Positions 45,760 to 57,200 of a stretch of 64,000 nucleotides of DNA are shown piece by piece (position 1 is the first letter of the stretch; each line of letters begins with the position of its first letter). Under the pieces are notes generated by a model. The model was not told the origin of the DNA. It did not search any database and saw nothing but the letters and a program-made list of their open reading frames with translations. Source of the stretch: Pseudoxanthomonas yeongjuensis (lineage in GTDB: Bacteria > Pseudomonadota > Gammaproteobacteria > Xanthomonadales > Xanthomonadaceae); assembly GCF_010093345.1 (NCBI RefSeq), contig NZ_PDWT01000004.1, forward strand, positions 186,001 to 250,000, written 5' to 3'. The position numbers and the translations under genes are program-made.

Positions 45760-46482
45760 ATGGGGATCAAGAACATTACTAAGGCTCATTCAGTACGCCC
45801 GGCGCGGCTGGCCGTGGTCGAAGACAACGACGAACTTCGCGAAAGCGTCCTGCTGCCGGAGTTGCTCGATGCCGGCTTCGAAGCCACCGGCATGGCGACC
45901 GCGCTGGAGCTTTACCGGTCCATGCTCGACACGCGCTACGACATGGTTCTCCTGGACATCGGTCTGCCGGACGACAATGGCCTGGAAATCGCGAAACGCC
46001 TGCGAAGCCTCTCGCCGACATTGGGGATCGTGATGCTCAGCGGCCACAGCGCGCCAACGGATCGCATCGCCGGCCTCGCGATCGGCGCGGATGCCTACCT
46101 GACCAAGCCAGTCGACATGTCCGAAGTCGTGGCGACGCTGCGCAACCTGGCACGCCGGGTCACCAACGAGCCTGCGGCATCCGACCACGCATCCGGACGC
46201 TGGAGACTCGACGAAAGCGGATGGCGGCTGGAGTCGCCCTCCGGCAACAAGGTCGCGCTGACCCTTGCCGAGCGCCAGGTCATCGGACTGCTTGCTGCAG
46301 CGGATGGCATGCCGGTCCGCCGCGAGGCGCTGATCGCGAACCTGGTCGACAACATCCACGATTTCGATCCGCATCGCCTGGAGGTACTGGTGTACCGGCT
46401 GCGCAGGAAATGCACGCACAAGGGCGACCAGGAGTTGCCGCTGACCACGGTGCGCGGAATCGGTTACGCGCTCACCTGGTAA
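45760..46482 (+). CDS. OmpR-family response regulator, orphan
   Basis: A 240-residue regulator. The receiver (about 14-130) has the acidic pair in VVEDND, phosphoacceptor D66 (LLDIGLP) and K117 (LTKPVD). A linker of about 20 residues leads to a winged-helix domain (about 146-240) ending TTVRGIGYALTW. The ATG at 45760 begins the homology. No kinase gene is adjacent; it is divergent from the DUF11 operon, which makes that operon its most likely target. The signal is unknown. Confidence 0.9.
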   Translation: MGIKNITKAHSVRPARLAVVEDNDELRESVLLPELLDAGFEATGMATALELYRSMLDTRYDMVLLDIGLPDDNGLEIAKRLRSLSPTLGIVMLSGHSAPTDRIAGLAIGADAYLTKPVDMSEVVATLRNLARRVTNEPAASDHASGRWRLDESGWRLESPSGNKVALTLAERQVIGLLAAADGMPVRREALIANLVDNIHDFDPHRLEVLVYRLRRKCTHKGDQELPLTTVRGIGYALTW

Positions 46483-47438
46483 GCCGGCAGCATGCTGCGG
46501 CATGCCACCGCTCGACGATCTTCGAACGCCGAGCGGGCGCCCAGACAATCCCGTTCGCTGCTGTTGCGATCCTTGGCGCATCGCCAGAGCCCATGCAAAT
46601 GGGCTGCGAAGGATCCTCCAATGATCATGTCCCACCTACGGATCGAACAGGCCATCGACGATCTGCCGTGCACACGCGGACCCTTAGCTAGGGTCCGATC
46701 ATAGGCAACGGATGTCTGAGCACTTTTCATCGGCACCAACCGACTCCAAAGCCGGCAGCAAGCTTGCCGATACCCGCGGTAATGCCATTGCCAACGCGCC
46801 CCAGATGAGGACCCTGGACGCAGCGCGCACAATCCACGCGTCACCAAGTTGCACCGCGCGCGCTCCCGGCCCGGCAACTAGAGCCAAAGAAGCCACTCCC
46901 ACCACCGCTTCCAGACGATCTCCTTTCCAGGGCAGGACCAGCCTAATTGGCAGCGGAGTCCCGAGACAAAAAGAGACCGCAGACGAGAACGCTGCTCGTA
47001 TGGGCGCGCGCGTAGCGTCGTGGATGCCGGGCTCGTCTCGCAGGTGTGTGGACAGAGCATCATGCGCAGTCAATTCGACTGCGACCCAACCGATTCCACG
47101 AGTGGGAACCTGCGCCTGCGCTGGCATGGCTTGCACGCCTTGCCGGATGTCGAACCTTGCGCTACGCGACAGGAAAGATGGCCACGAGGCATTCGTGCGC
47201 GAATCAATGCGCACGAATCGCACATCCGCCACTACAACTGGAAATCGAGGCGCTTCCGTACGCTCCATCGATCAATGACCGCAAATGAACCAGCCCCGGC
47301 GGGCCAGGCGGTTAACCATGCAAGCGGGCAGAGACCGCCAGTTGCCATAGCCGGGCCCCAACCAGGCAGCCCCGCGGGTCGGAGCAGTCAAGTCGGAGCG
47401 GAAACCAGCAATGCCTTCAGTCCGGGCGCGCCCGCCAC
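46483..47438. other. Gene-poor stretch
   Basis: About 955 bases without a convincing gene, unusual for this window. A leftward open frame of 189 codons (46699-47268) has no recognisable domain, no good ribosome-binding site and an odd composition, so I do not call it a gene. Hairpins include GCAGC-AT-GCTGC at about 46487-46498, just after the regulator stop, and GGACCCT-TAGCT-AGGGTCC at 46678-46696. It could hold decayed genes or small RNAs. Confidence 0.4.
46678..46696. terminator. Small perfect hairpin
   Basis: GGACCCT-TAGCT-AGGGTCC has exact 7-bp arms and a 5-base loop. It stands about 195 bases beyond the response regulator stop and has no T-run, so terminator function is uncertain. Confidence 0.25.
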
Positions 47439-48206
47439 TTATTTGGCTTGCGCAACATGGCCGAGCTGCCGCTCCATGAGGGTCGACAGCCTTCCAAGGG
47501 AGGCCAGATGCAGATTGACCAGCGAGAGCCAACCCTTGCGATGCCAGTCCACGACCGTGGTCTGGTCCAGATCCCTGAAGCGATCGGGATCGACGACCTG
47601 GAAACCGTCCAGCGCGTAGCGCCTGCCGTCGGCAAGCGTCGCGTCCGCCCGCTTGTCGATCAGGAGATCGTGTTCCCGAAGCGCGGCCACGAAGGACTTC
47701 GTGCCCACGAATTCGGCCTGGTAGGCCTCGCAGAACTGCAAGGCCTGGCGTGTGAGAGGGCTGGGCCCACCTTCCTCGAACAGCGGCACGCCCTCCGCAC
47801 CTTCGCGGACGACGCGCTCGGATGCCGTATCCAGGGCGAGCGCGAAACGGTCCGATCCCGGGATAGAGACGAAGCCGAACGGGTAGCGTCGCACATACGC
47901 GGGCACATAGTGCTCCCTGTCCCAGGTGCGCTCCTCGACGAACAGATTCTCTCCTTCGGAGAGTCCCAGGATCACGACAGGAAGCAGCGTTTCGCCGGCG
48001 AAGACCACGGGATAGCTACGACTGGCCTCGCCGATCTCGCCCAGGACGATCGGCACGTAAGGGGTGCGGGCCGCAAACGCCGTGTCGCCATCCTTCAACC
48101 GCCAGCCTGCGTGCGCTTCCGAGTGGAGAACCACCGGCTTGCGGTAAAAGAGCGGTAGCGCCGCTGCCGCGGATGCATCCGTATTGTTGGCCAAGCCGGT
48201 CGTCAT
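47439..48206 (-). CDS. SapC family protein
   Basis: A 255-residue protein of the SapC family: PLFYRKPVVLHSEAHAGWRL near the start, then YVPIVLGEIGEASRSYPVVFA, LFVEERTWDREHYVPAYVRRYPF and the C-terminal SLVNLHLASLGRLSTLMER. No signal peptide is visible. The ATG at 48206 is preferred because GGGAG lies 7 bases upstream; an in-frame ATG at 48218 is the alternative. It starts 40 bases after the giant autotransporter gene on the same strand and is probably co-transcribed. The family was first met in S-layer/surface-protein loci; its molecular role is not established. Confidence 0.88.
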   Translation of the reverse strand: MTTGLANNTDASAAAALPLFYRKPVVLHSEAHAGWRLKDGDTAFAARTPYVPIVLGEIGEASRSYPVVFAGETLLPVVILGLSEGENLFVEERTWDREHYVPAYVRRYPFGFVSIPGSDRFALALDTASERVVREGAEGVPLFEEGGPSPLTRQALQFCEAYQAEFVGTKSFVAALREHDLLIDKRADATLADGRRYALDGFQVVDPDRFRDLDQTTVVDWHRKGWLSLVNLHLASLGRLSTLMERQLGHVAQAK

Positions 48207-48245
48207 GTTGTCTCCCATAGATGTTTGGATGTTTCCGGTACCCGG

Positions 48246-51200
48246 TCAGAAATTTACCCTGAAACCGGCCGTTCCCTTGAAGCTGTATGCGTCGCCGAAG
48301 TCGCCGATCGGGGTATCGGCGGAGACTTCGGCGTAGAGCGTGTACGCGCCGCCGCCCCAGTTATAGCTGCCGCCAACACCCAGTTCGCTCCATGTCCTGC
48401 GATCGCGGCTGGCGATCGACGTGCCGGAGACATCGACGCCGGTACCGTCGAGCCATTCGTAGGTCAGGTTGGCCACGCCATAGAAATGCGCGCGGCGGGC
48501 ATCGCCCGAGGCGCTGCTCCAGCTCTTCTGGTGGTCGAGCGCGAGGCCCCAACGGGTCTTCAGACTGTTGCCCTTGTCCGCCGAAACGATCGCATCCGCC
48601 GGATCGGCAAAGCGGTCGAAGTCGACATGGGCATAGATCGCCTGGAACTGCGGCGTCAACGCAAGCTCGTCGCTTACCGGGAACCGCTTGCCGACCTCGA
48701 GGCTGACCGCTTCGCCCTTGCCATTGTTGCCCTGTACCAGCGAACCGAGCACCCTGGACTTCAAGTCGCTGTCGAACCAGCTGAGCTTCGCCTGGGCATC
48801 CAGGTAGAAACCCTGCGGGCCGTACCACGTGAGGGTTGCGCCGACGCCATGGCCTTCGGTGTCGATCGAGCCGCTGCCGAAGACCGAAGTGATGCTGGCA
48901 TCGGCCTTGCCATGGTGCACGCTGAGCCCGCCGATCAATATCGCGCCGTCCTCGCGCTGGGACATGACCGTGTCGACGCCCATTTGCATCTGCCAGCTGT
49001 CGATGCCCCTGTCGGCGGCACTGGTCGAGAAGACAGGCTCCGGACGGAAGTACCGGGATTCCACCCGGCCCCAGATGCCCGTTCCTGCGCCGATGAGCTC
49101 CACGCCCCAGAAGCGGTTGCCGGCCCGCTGTTGCAGCGTCGGCAGACCGTTCAGCGCAAGCAGAGTCTGCGTATAGCCTTCGTACACCGGGACGCCGGGC
49201 TGGTAGAGCGGTTCCTCGGGCACCGAAGGATCGAGCAGCGACGAACGCAGATACCAGTCGCCATCCTGGGGATTGGCGACGCCGTGCTTGTAGAGGCGAT
49301 AGCCATAGGCGCCGGCGATCACCGCCTGCTCTCCCTGGAACACATAGTCGCCGTCCAGTGTGAAGGTGCCGTTCGAGACGCCGGCGACGTCGACGATCTT
49401 GATGCCTTCGACGGTCGGGGCGCCGATTCCATCGCGGTTGATCACGGTGACCGAGGTGTCGCCGGAAGTGCCGCCATTCACCACCAGCCGGTCCGTGGAT
49501 GAATCGTCATCACCGAGCACGGCCTCGATTTCCAGCATGCCGCCGCTGCCCACGTAGTCGCCCGCGACGGTCAGCGTGCCGATACTGTCGCCGGGCGCAA
49601 CGATACCTGCGTTGGTGATGCTGCCGACCTGGCCGGTTCCTTGAAGGCGTCCGTTCGCCTGTACGTTCACCTCGCCGCCCAAGCTGCCTTGGACATCGAG
49701 CGTACCGGCGATGACCGCCGCCGTGCCGGCAAAGCCGTCGTTGTCGCCAGTGACGAGCAACGTGCCAGCACCGGTCTTGGTCAGCGTGCCCATGCCGGAG
49801 AACAGGCCTTCGAAGGCGAAGGTGGTGTCTGTCGCGGTCGCGATCGTCCCGCCGCTTGCGATCTCGATCCCGCGTACGCTCGTGAGGTCGGCGCTCGTCG
49901 CGAGCGTACCGCCATCGAGCGTGACGTGGCCCGCCGCCGCACCGAGATTGGCATCGTCTGCGATCTGCAGAGTGCCGCCGCTGATCAGCGTGCCTCCTGC
50001 ATAGCTGTTGTTCCCGGTCAGCACCAGCGTGCCCGCATCGGTCTTCACCAGCCGGGCATCGCCACCGAGCACCGCATCGATGGTGGCGGTGAAGCCAGCG
50101 CCGGCGGTGGTACCGTCGCCGACCCGGACCGTCGCATCGAGTCCGCCAAGGACCATATCGTCGCCGGCGACCACATAACCGTCGGTCGCGAACTGCATGC
50201 CACTTGCCGAGACGACGCCGAGGCTGTCGTCGACCTCGACAGTGCCGGCGGTACCGCCGAAGATCGCGAATGCGCCGTCGGCGTAGGGCGCGTTCACCAA
50301 CCCGGTCGCCTCGGTCCAGTTGTCGTTGCCGGCGCTGTTCTGCCACACGCCGTCGCCACCGTTGATGACGCCGTCGTTCTTCGGACCGGCCGCGCCGTCC
50401 CAGAAATTGAGCGTGAGGCCCGCGCTGTTGACCAGGTTCACCTGCCCCGCGATCGAGGTCTGGACCGCCGCGTTGCTGCCGCTGGGCAGTGTGCCGAGCT
50501 CGAGACCGTTGTTGGTCAGCGAGCCACCGTAGTTGAACACCCGGTAGACGCCAGCGCCGAAGTCGCCGCCTGCCGGGACGGACACGTCGATCGTGCCGTC
50601 GAGCACCAGGTCGCCGCCTACATCGACGAGATCGTTGAGCGCGCCGCCTGCCACGTTGGCTTCGCCGAATTCGAAGGCGAGCAGACTGCCCGAGGCGAGC
50701 GAGAGATTGCCATCGATGGTGAGCGTGCCCGGTCCGCCAGCACCGGGGGCGAGGACCGCGCCGTCGGCAAGCGCGACATCGCCGCCGATCGTGCCGGTAC
50801 CGCCCAACGTCGCTCCCAGCGCAACGCTGGTCGCACCTGTCGCCGCCGTGTAGTCGCCATTGACGAGCAGCGTGCCGCCATCGACGCTCATTCCGCCGCC
50901 GTTGCTGCCCGTTCCCGACAGCACCAGCGTACCGTCGCCCAGCTTGGTGAAGTCGCCCGAGCCCGACAGCGCCCCGGAAAGCACCAGCGTGGTGTCCGCA
51001 TCGACATCGGTTGCGCCTGCGCCGGTGAGTACGACATCGCGGCCCGACGCCACGTCGGCTGTCGTATGCAGCGTGCCGCCGTCGAAGCCGAGCCCGCCCG
51101 CCGCCGCGCCAAGATTGGCGTCGTTCGAGATCTGCAGCGTGCCGCCGTCGATCAGCGTGCCGCCCGTATAGCTGTTGGCGCCCGACAGCACCAGCGTGCC

Positions 51201-54200
51201 GGCGTCGCTCTTCACCAGCTGCGCCGAACCGGCCAGTTCCGCCGAGATGCTGGCGGTGTAGTCGCCGCCCTGGACGCTGCCGTCGCCGACGCGGATGATC
51301 GCCTGCGGCCCGACCAGATCGATGCGGTCGCCCTCGATCGCATAGCCGTCGGCCGCGAACTGCATGCCGCCCGCCGTGACGGCGCCGAGGCTGTCGTCCA
51401 CGATGACAGTGCCTCCCGTCCCCTGGAAAATCGCGAATGCGTTGTCGAGGAACGGCGCATTGACCGAACCGTCGGCGAGCGTCCAGTTGTCGTTGCCGGA
51501 CGTGTTCTGCCAGAGGCCGTCGCCGCCGGTGATCGTGCCGTCGTTGCGACCGCCTGCGGCGCCGTCCCAGAAGCGCAGCGCCAAGCCGCTGGTGTTGATG
51601 AGGTTGACCTCATGAACGACCGACGTCTGCACGTAGAAATCGGTGCCTGACGGCATCGTGCCCAGATTCAGGCCCGGGCCGCTCAGCGTGCCTGCGTAGT
51701 TGAACACACGGTAGATGCCGGGGCCGAAGCTGCCTCCAGCGCTCGTGGCGATGTCGAGGGTGCCACCGAGCACCAGGTCGCCACCGACCTCGATCAGGTC
51801 GTTGAACGCACCGCCGACGACAGCGGACTCGCCGAGGTCGTAATCGAGCGTGGCGCCGGCGGCGAGCGACAGATCGCCGTTGATCGTGAGCCCGCCGGGC
51901 ATTGCGCCGGCAAGGCGGGGGGCGATGCTGGCCCCGGCGGCGACCGCGCCGTCACCGCCGATGATGCCCGCGCCGCCCAGCGTCGTGCCGCTGTTGGCTG
52001 TGGCGGCGCCGGTCGCTGCCGACTGGTCGCCGTTGACCAGCAGCGTTCCGGCGTTGAGCACAGTCGCGCCGCCATAGCTGTTGTCGGCGGTCAGCGTGAC
52101 GACACCGGAGCCGTTCTGGACCAGTCCGCCGCTGCCGGACACCAGACCGGCGAAAGTCACGTCGTCGGAACGATCGAACGCCAGCGTGCCCTCATTGGCG
52201 ACGCCGCCCAGGATCCAGCCGCTGGTACCGCCGTCGCCCAGTTGCAGTGTGCCGCCCACGATCGTGGTGCCACCGCTGTAGGTGTTGTCGGCGGTCAGGG
52301 TGAGCACGTTGCCGCCCTGCTTCACCAACGTGCCGGTGCCGGAAACGAGACCGGCGAAGTTCACGTCGTCGGAACGGTCGAAGACCAGCGTGCCGTCGTT
52401 GGCGACATCGCCCAGGATCGAACCTGCGGTGCCGCCGTTGCCCAGTTGCAGCGTGCCGCCCGCGATCGTCGTGCCGCCGGCATAGTCGTTGTCCGCCGTC
52501 AGCACCAGTGCGCCCGCGCCCGACTTGGTGAGGGCGCCGGCACCCGAGACCGGGCCGCCGAGTTCGAAGATCGTGCCCGCATCGGTCAGCACCGTGCCCG
52601 CACCCGCCAATGTCGCGTTGCGCCCACTGATGATGTCGGTGGTGGTGTGCAGCGTGCCGCCGCCGAATGTCACCCCGCCCGTGGCGTCGCCCAGGTTGGC
52701 GTCGCTGGAGATCTGCAGCGTGCCGGCGTTGATCGTCGTCCCGCCGACGTAGGTGTTGGTACCGGTCAGTACCAGCGTGCCCGCACCCGCCTTGGTGAGA
52801 TCGCCCGCGCCCGAGATCGTGCCACCGAGTTCGAAGGTCGTGTCGGCGTCGGTCAGGATCATGCCCGCGCCTGCGAGTACCGCATCGCGGCCGCTGCTGA
52901 TGTCGGCCGTCGTGTTCAGCGTGCCGCCGTCGAACGTCAGTCCGCCGGCGGCGGCGCCGAGATTGGCATCGCTCGAAATCCGCAGCGTGCCGTCCTCGAT
53001 CGTTGTCCCGCCGAGGTAGCCGTTGGTGCCGGTGAGCGTGAGCACGCCGCCGCCCTGCTTCACTACCGCGCCATCGCCGGAGATGGTTCCGTCGAAGGTC
53101 ACTGCGTCCGAGCGGTTGAACGCCAGCGTGCCGTCGTTCGCGACATCACCCGTGATTGAACCGGTGGTGCCGCCATTGCCGAGTTGCAGCTGGCCGCCCG
53201 CGGCGATCGCCGTTCCACCCGCATAGGTGTTGGTGCCGGTCAGGACCAGTGTTCCGAGGCCTGTCTTGGCAAGTCCGCCCGCGCCCGCGATCGTGCCGCC
53301 GAGTTCGAAGGTCGTGCCGGCGTCGGTCGACACCGTACCCATGCCCGCCAGCGTCGCATCGCGGCCGCTGGCGATGTCGGCGGTCGTGTTCAACGTACCG
53401 CCGTCGAAAGTCAGTCCGCCGCTGGCGGCACCGAGATTGGCGTCGCTCGAAATACGCAGCGTGCCGCCCTCGATCGTCGTTCCGCCCAGGTAGCCGTTGG
53501 CAGCGGTGAGCGTGAGCACACCGTCGCCTTGCTTCACCACCGCGCCACTGCCGGAGATGATTCCGGCGAAACCCACGTCGTCCGAACGGTCGAACGCCAG
53601 CGTGCCATCGTTGACGACGTCGCCGAGGATCGAACCACTGGTGCCGCCGTCGCCCAGCTGCAGCGTGCCTCCGCTGATCCTGGTGCCGTCCGAATAGGTG
53701 TTCTCGCCGGTCAGCACGAGCGTGCCGAGATCGGTCTTCACCAGTTGCACGCCGGCGCCGGCGAGTTCGGTCGCGATGGTCGCGGTATATCCCGCTCCCG
53801 CCGCGGTGCCGTCGCCGACACGGATCACCGACTCGGGATCGGTCAGGGTCAGCGCATCGCCGTTGATGACATAGCCATCGCTTGCGAACTGCATGCCCGC
53901 GGCCGTCACCGTTCCGCCGCTGTTGTCCACCGTGACCAGGTCGCCGCTACCCGCGAAGATCGCAAAGGTTCCATCCGCATAGGCGGCGTTGATCGTTCCG
54001 CCGGCATCCGTCCAGTTGTTGTCGGTGCCGCCGAGGTGCCAAGTACCCGCACCACCATCGACCGTATCGTCGAACTTCGGACCGGCATCGCCATCCCAGA
54101 AGCTCAGTTCGAGTCCCGCGGAGTTGACCAGGTTGACCTGGTTGGCTATGGAGGTCTGGACAGTGACGCTGGCGCCGGCGGGCATCGTGCCGAGATTGAG

Positions 54201-57200
54201 ACCGTTGTCGGTCAGCGTGCCTCCATAATTGAAGACGCGGTAGATACCGCCGCCGAAGTCGCCGCCTGCGGGCACGCCGACATTGATCGTGCCGTCGAGG
54301 ACGAGATTGCCGCCGACCTCGACGAGGTCGTTGAGCGAACCGCCGACGGCATTCGCTTCGCCGAACTCGAAATCCAGCACCGAGCCGGTGGACAGCGACA
54401 GGTTCCCGCCGATCGTCAGCGTGCCGGGACTGTCGCCCGGCGACAGGGTGCCGCCATTGTCCACGACGACATCGCCACCGATGGTGCCGAAGCCGCCCAG
54501 CGTCGCCCCGGAATTGACCGTCGTCAGCCCGGTCGCCGCCGACTGGTCGCCGTTGACCAGCAGCGTGCCGGCGTTCAGTACAGTTGTACCGCCATAGCTG
54601 TTGTCGGCGGTCAGCGTGACGACACCGGAGCCGTTCTGGATCAGCCCGCCGCTGCCGGAAACGAGACCGGCGAAGGTCATGTCGTCGGTACGGTCGAACA
54701 CCAGCGTGCCGTTGTTCGCGACATCGCCCAGGATCCAGCCGCTGGTGCCGCCGTCGCCCAGTTGCAGCGTGCCGCCCGCGATCGTCGTGCCGCCGGCGTA
54801 GTCGTTGTCCGCTGTCAGCACCAGCGTGCCCGCGCCCGCTTTGATGAGCGCGCCTGCACCCGAGACGATACCGCCGAGTTCAAAGGTTGTACCCGCATCG
54901 GTCAGCACCGTGCCCGCACCCGCCAGCGTCACCTCGCGATTGCTGTCGATGTCGGCGGTGGTGCGCAGCGTGCCGCCGTTGAATGCCATCGCGCCCGCGG
55001 CGTCGCCCAGGTTGGCATCGCTTGAGATTTGCAACGTGCCGGCGTTGATCGTCGTGCCGCCCGCATAGCTGTTCGTGCCGGCCAGGATCGTCGTGCCCGA
55101 GCCGCTCTGGACGACCGCGCCGGCGCCGGAAATGACGCCGCCGAAGGTGTAGCCATTGTTGCGGTTGAAGACGAACGTCCCGTCATTGGCGACATTGCCG
55201 ACGATGCTGCCCGTCGCCCCGCCGTTGCCGAGCTGCAGTGTGCCCGCGTCGATCGTGGTGCCGCCCGAATAGCTGTTCGTGCCGGTGAGGATGGTCGTGC
55301 CCGTCCCCGCCTGGCGCAGGGAGCCGGTGCCGACGATCGCGCCGCCATAGGCGAGGGTGTCGCTGCGATTGAAGCCCAGCATGCCGAAATTGTTGACCGT
55401 GGCGCTGGCGATCGAGCCGGTCGTGCCGCCATCGCCGATGAACAGCATGCCGCCGTTGACGTTGGTCGAACCGGTGTAGCTGTGGTTTCCGGTCAGCACC
55501 CAGGTCCCGCTGTCGTTCTTCGCCAGCGTGGTGACGCCGGTGCCCGCATTGCCGATCGAGCCGGCAAGCGTGTTGAGGCCGGTGTTGGTTCCGCCCAGTG
55601 CGATCGTGCGCGCCTGGTTGTTGCCCTGCAGCGTCACCGGCCCGGTGTCGGTGAAGACGACCGCGCCGGTGCCCGAGGATTCGATGAAGGTCACGCCCGA
55701 GGAAAGGGTGAACAGGCGGTTCGTGCTGTCGCCGGCGCCCGTGTAACGCAAGGTCGAGCCGTTGCCGATGACCAGGTTCGCGGCGGCCGAGGAAGAGGCG
55801 CCGATGCTGCTGGCAAGACCGCCGTTGGCGAGCTTGTCGACGCCGAGGACGCCACCGCTGATCGTGGTGATGCCGGTGTAGTCGCTGGCGGAATTGGTGA
55901 GGATCCAGGTCCCCGCATCGGTCTTGGACAGGCGGGTGACGCCGGTTCCGTTGTTGCTGATCCGCGCAGCGAGCGTGTTGTTTGCGGTGCTGGTGCCGCC
56001 GAGCGTCAGGGCCTGGGCAGCGTTGGGGGTGGAGAACGAGATCGCCGACGTATCGGTGAAGGCGATTGCCCCGGTTCCGGACGCATCGAGCTTGCTCGTG
56101 GCCGATGGCCCAAGCGTGAATTGCCGGTTCGTGCTTCCGCCCGTGCCGATGTACTGCAGTGTGCCGCCATTGAGGACGAGATTGCCCGCCGCAGCCGAGG
56201 ACGACCCGATCGAACTGTTGGCCCCGCCATCGTCCAGGCATGCCACCGCCAGGATGCCGCCGTTGACGGTGGTGCCGCCGTCGTAGCTGCTGGCGCAACC
56301 CGACAGCTGCTGGATGCTTCCGCCATTCTTGACGAGGTCGCCGCTGCCCGCGATCGCGCCCGCGTAGTTGGCGTTGGCGAGGCTGTTGCCGGCATTGATG
56401 GTCAGCGTCGCGCCGTCCAGCTCGATACCGCCGCCGTTCGCGCCGCCGCCGGCAAGAAAGCCGACGCTGTTGTCGAAACCGTCGAGGTCGAGCAATACGC
56501 CCGCGGTATTGTCGAGCGTGAGCGCGCCGCTGCCCAGCGCGGTGGTCGACCCCGCGCGCAGGATTCCGCCGGTGACGCGGGCATTGCCCGTCGAACTGTT
56601 CACGCCCGACAGGACCAGCGTGCCGGGACCGTCCTTGCGCAGACCGCCCGTACCCACGATGTCGCCGGTGAACTCGAGCGTCGTCGCGGCGGAATTCACC
56701 CGGACGCCGCCGATGCCGGCCACCGTGAAGCCGCGATCGGTGGTCACCGTGCCGCCGGTGTAGTTCAGGAATCCATTGCTGAGGACCAGACTGGACGGTG
56801 CGTTGCTGGACGCGCCGATGCCGCTCGCCGCGCCGCCGTCGGCGAGGCAGTCGGTGGCGAGCGTGGTGCTGTTGGTGATCGTGGTGATGCCGGTGTAGGT
56901 GTTGTTGCAGCCGTTGAGGTTCAACGTGAACTGGTTGGTTCCCGAGCGCGTGAGTCCGCCGCTGCCGCTGATCGTGCCGGTGAACGTGCCGCCGCTGTTG
57001 ACGGTGAGGATGGCCGAGCCGAGATCGATGTCTCCGGCTCCGTTCAACGTGGTGACCGCGTTGTTGAAGTTGTCGAGGTCGAGCAATGTTCCCGTGGCGA
57101 CATTCATGCCGCCGCTGCCGAAGACGTTGACGGCCCCGGCGCGCAGGACGCCCTGGTTGAGCGACGTTCCACCCGAGTAGGTGTTCGCTCCGCTGAGCAC

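Noticed and set aside
46699-47268. Leftward open frame of 189 codons in the gap after the orphan regulator
   Set aside because: No ribosome-binding site, domain or clear membrane or signal segment; kept only as part of the gap description.
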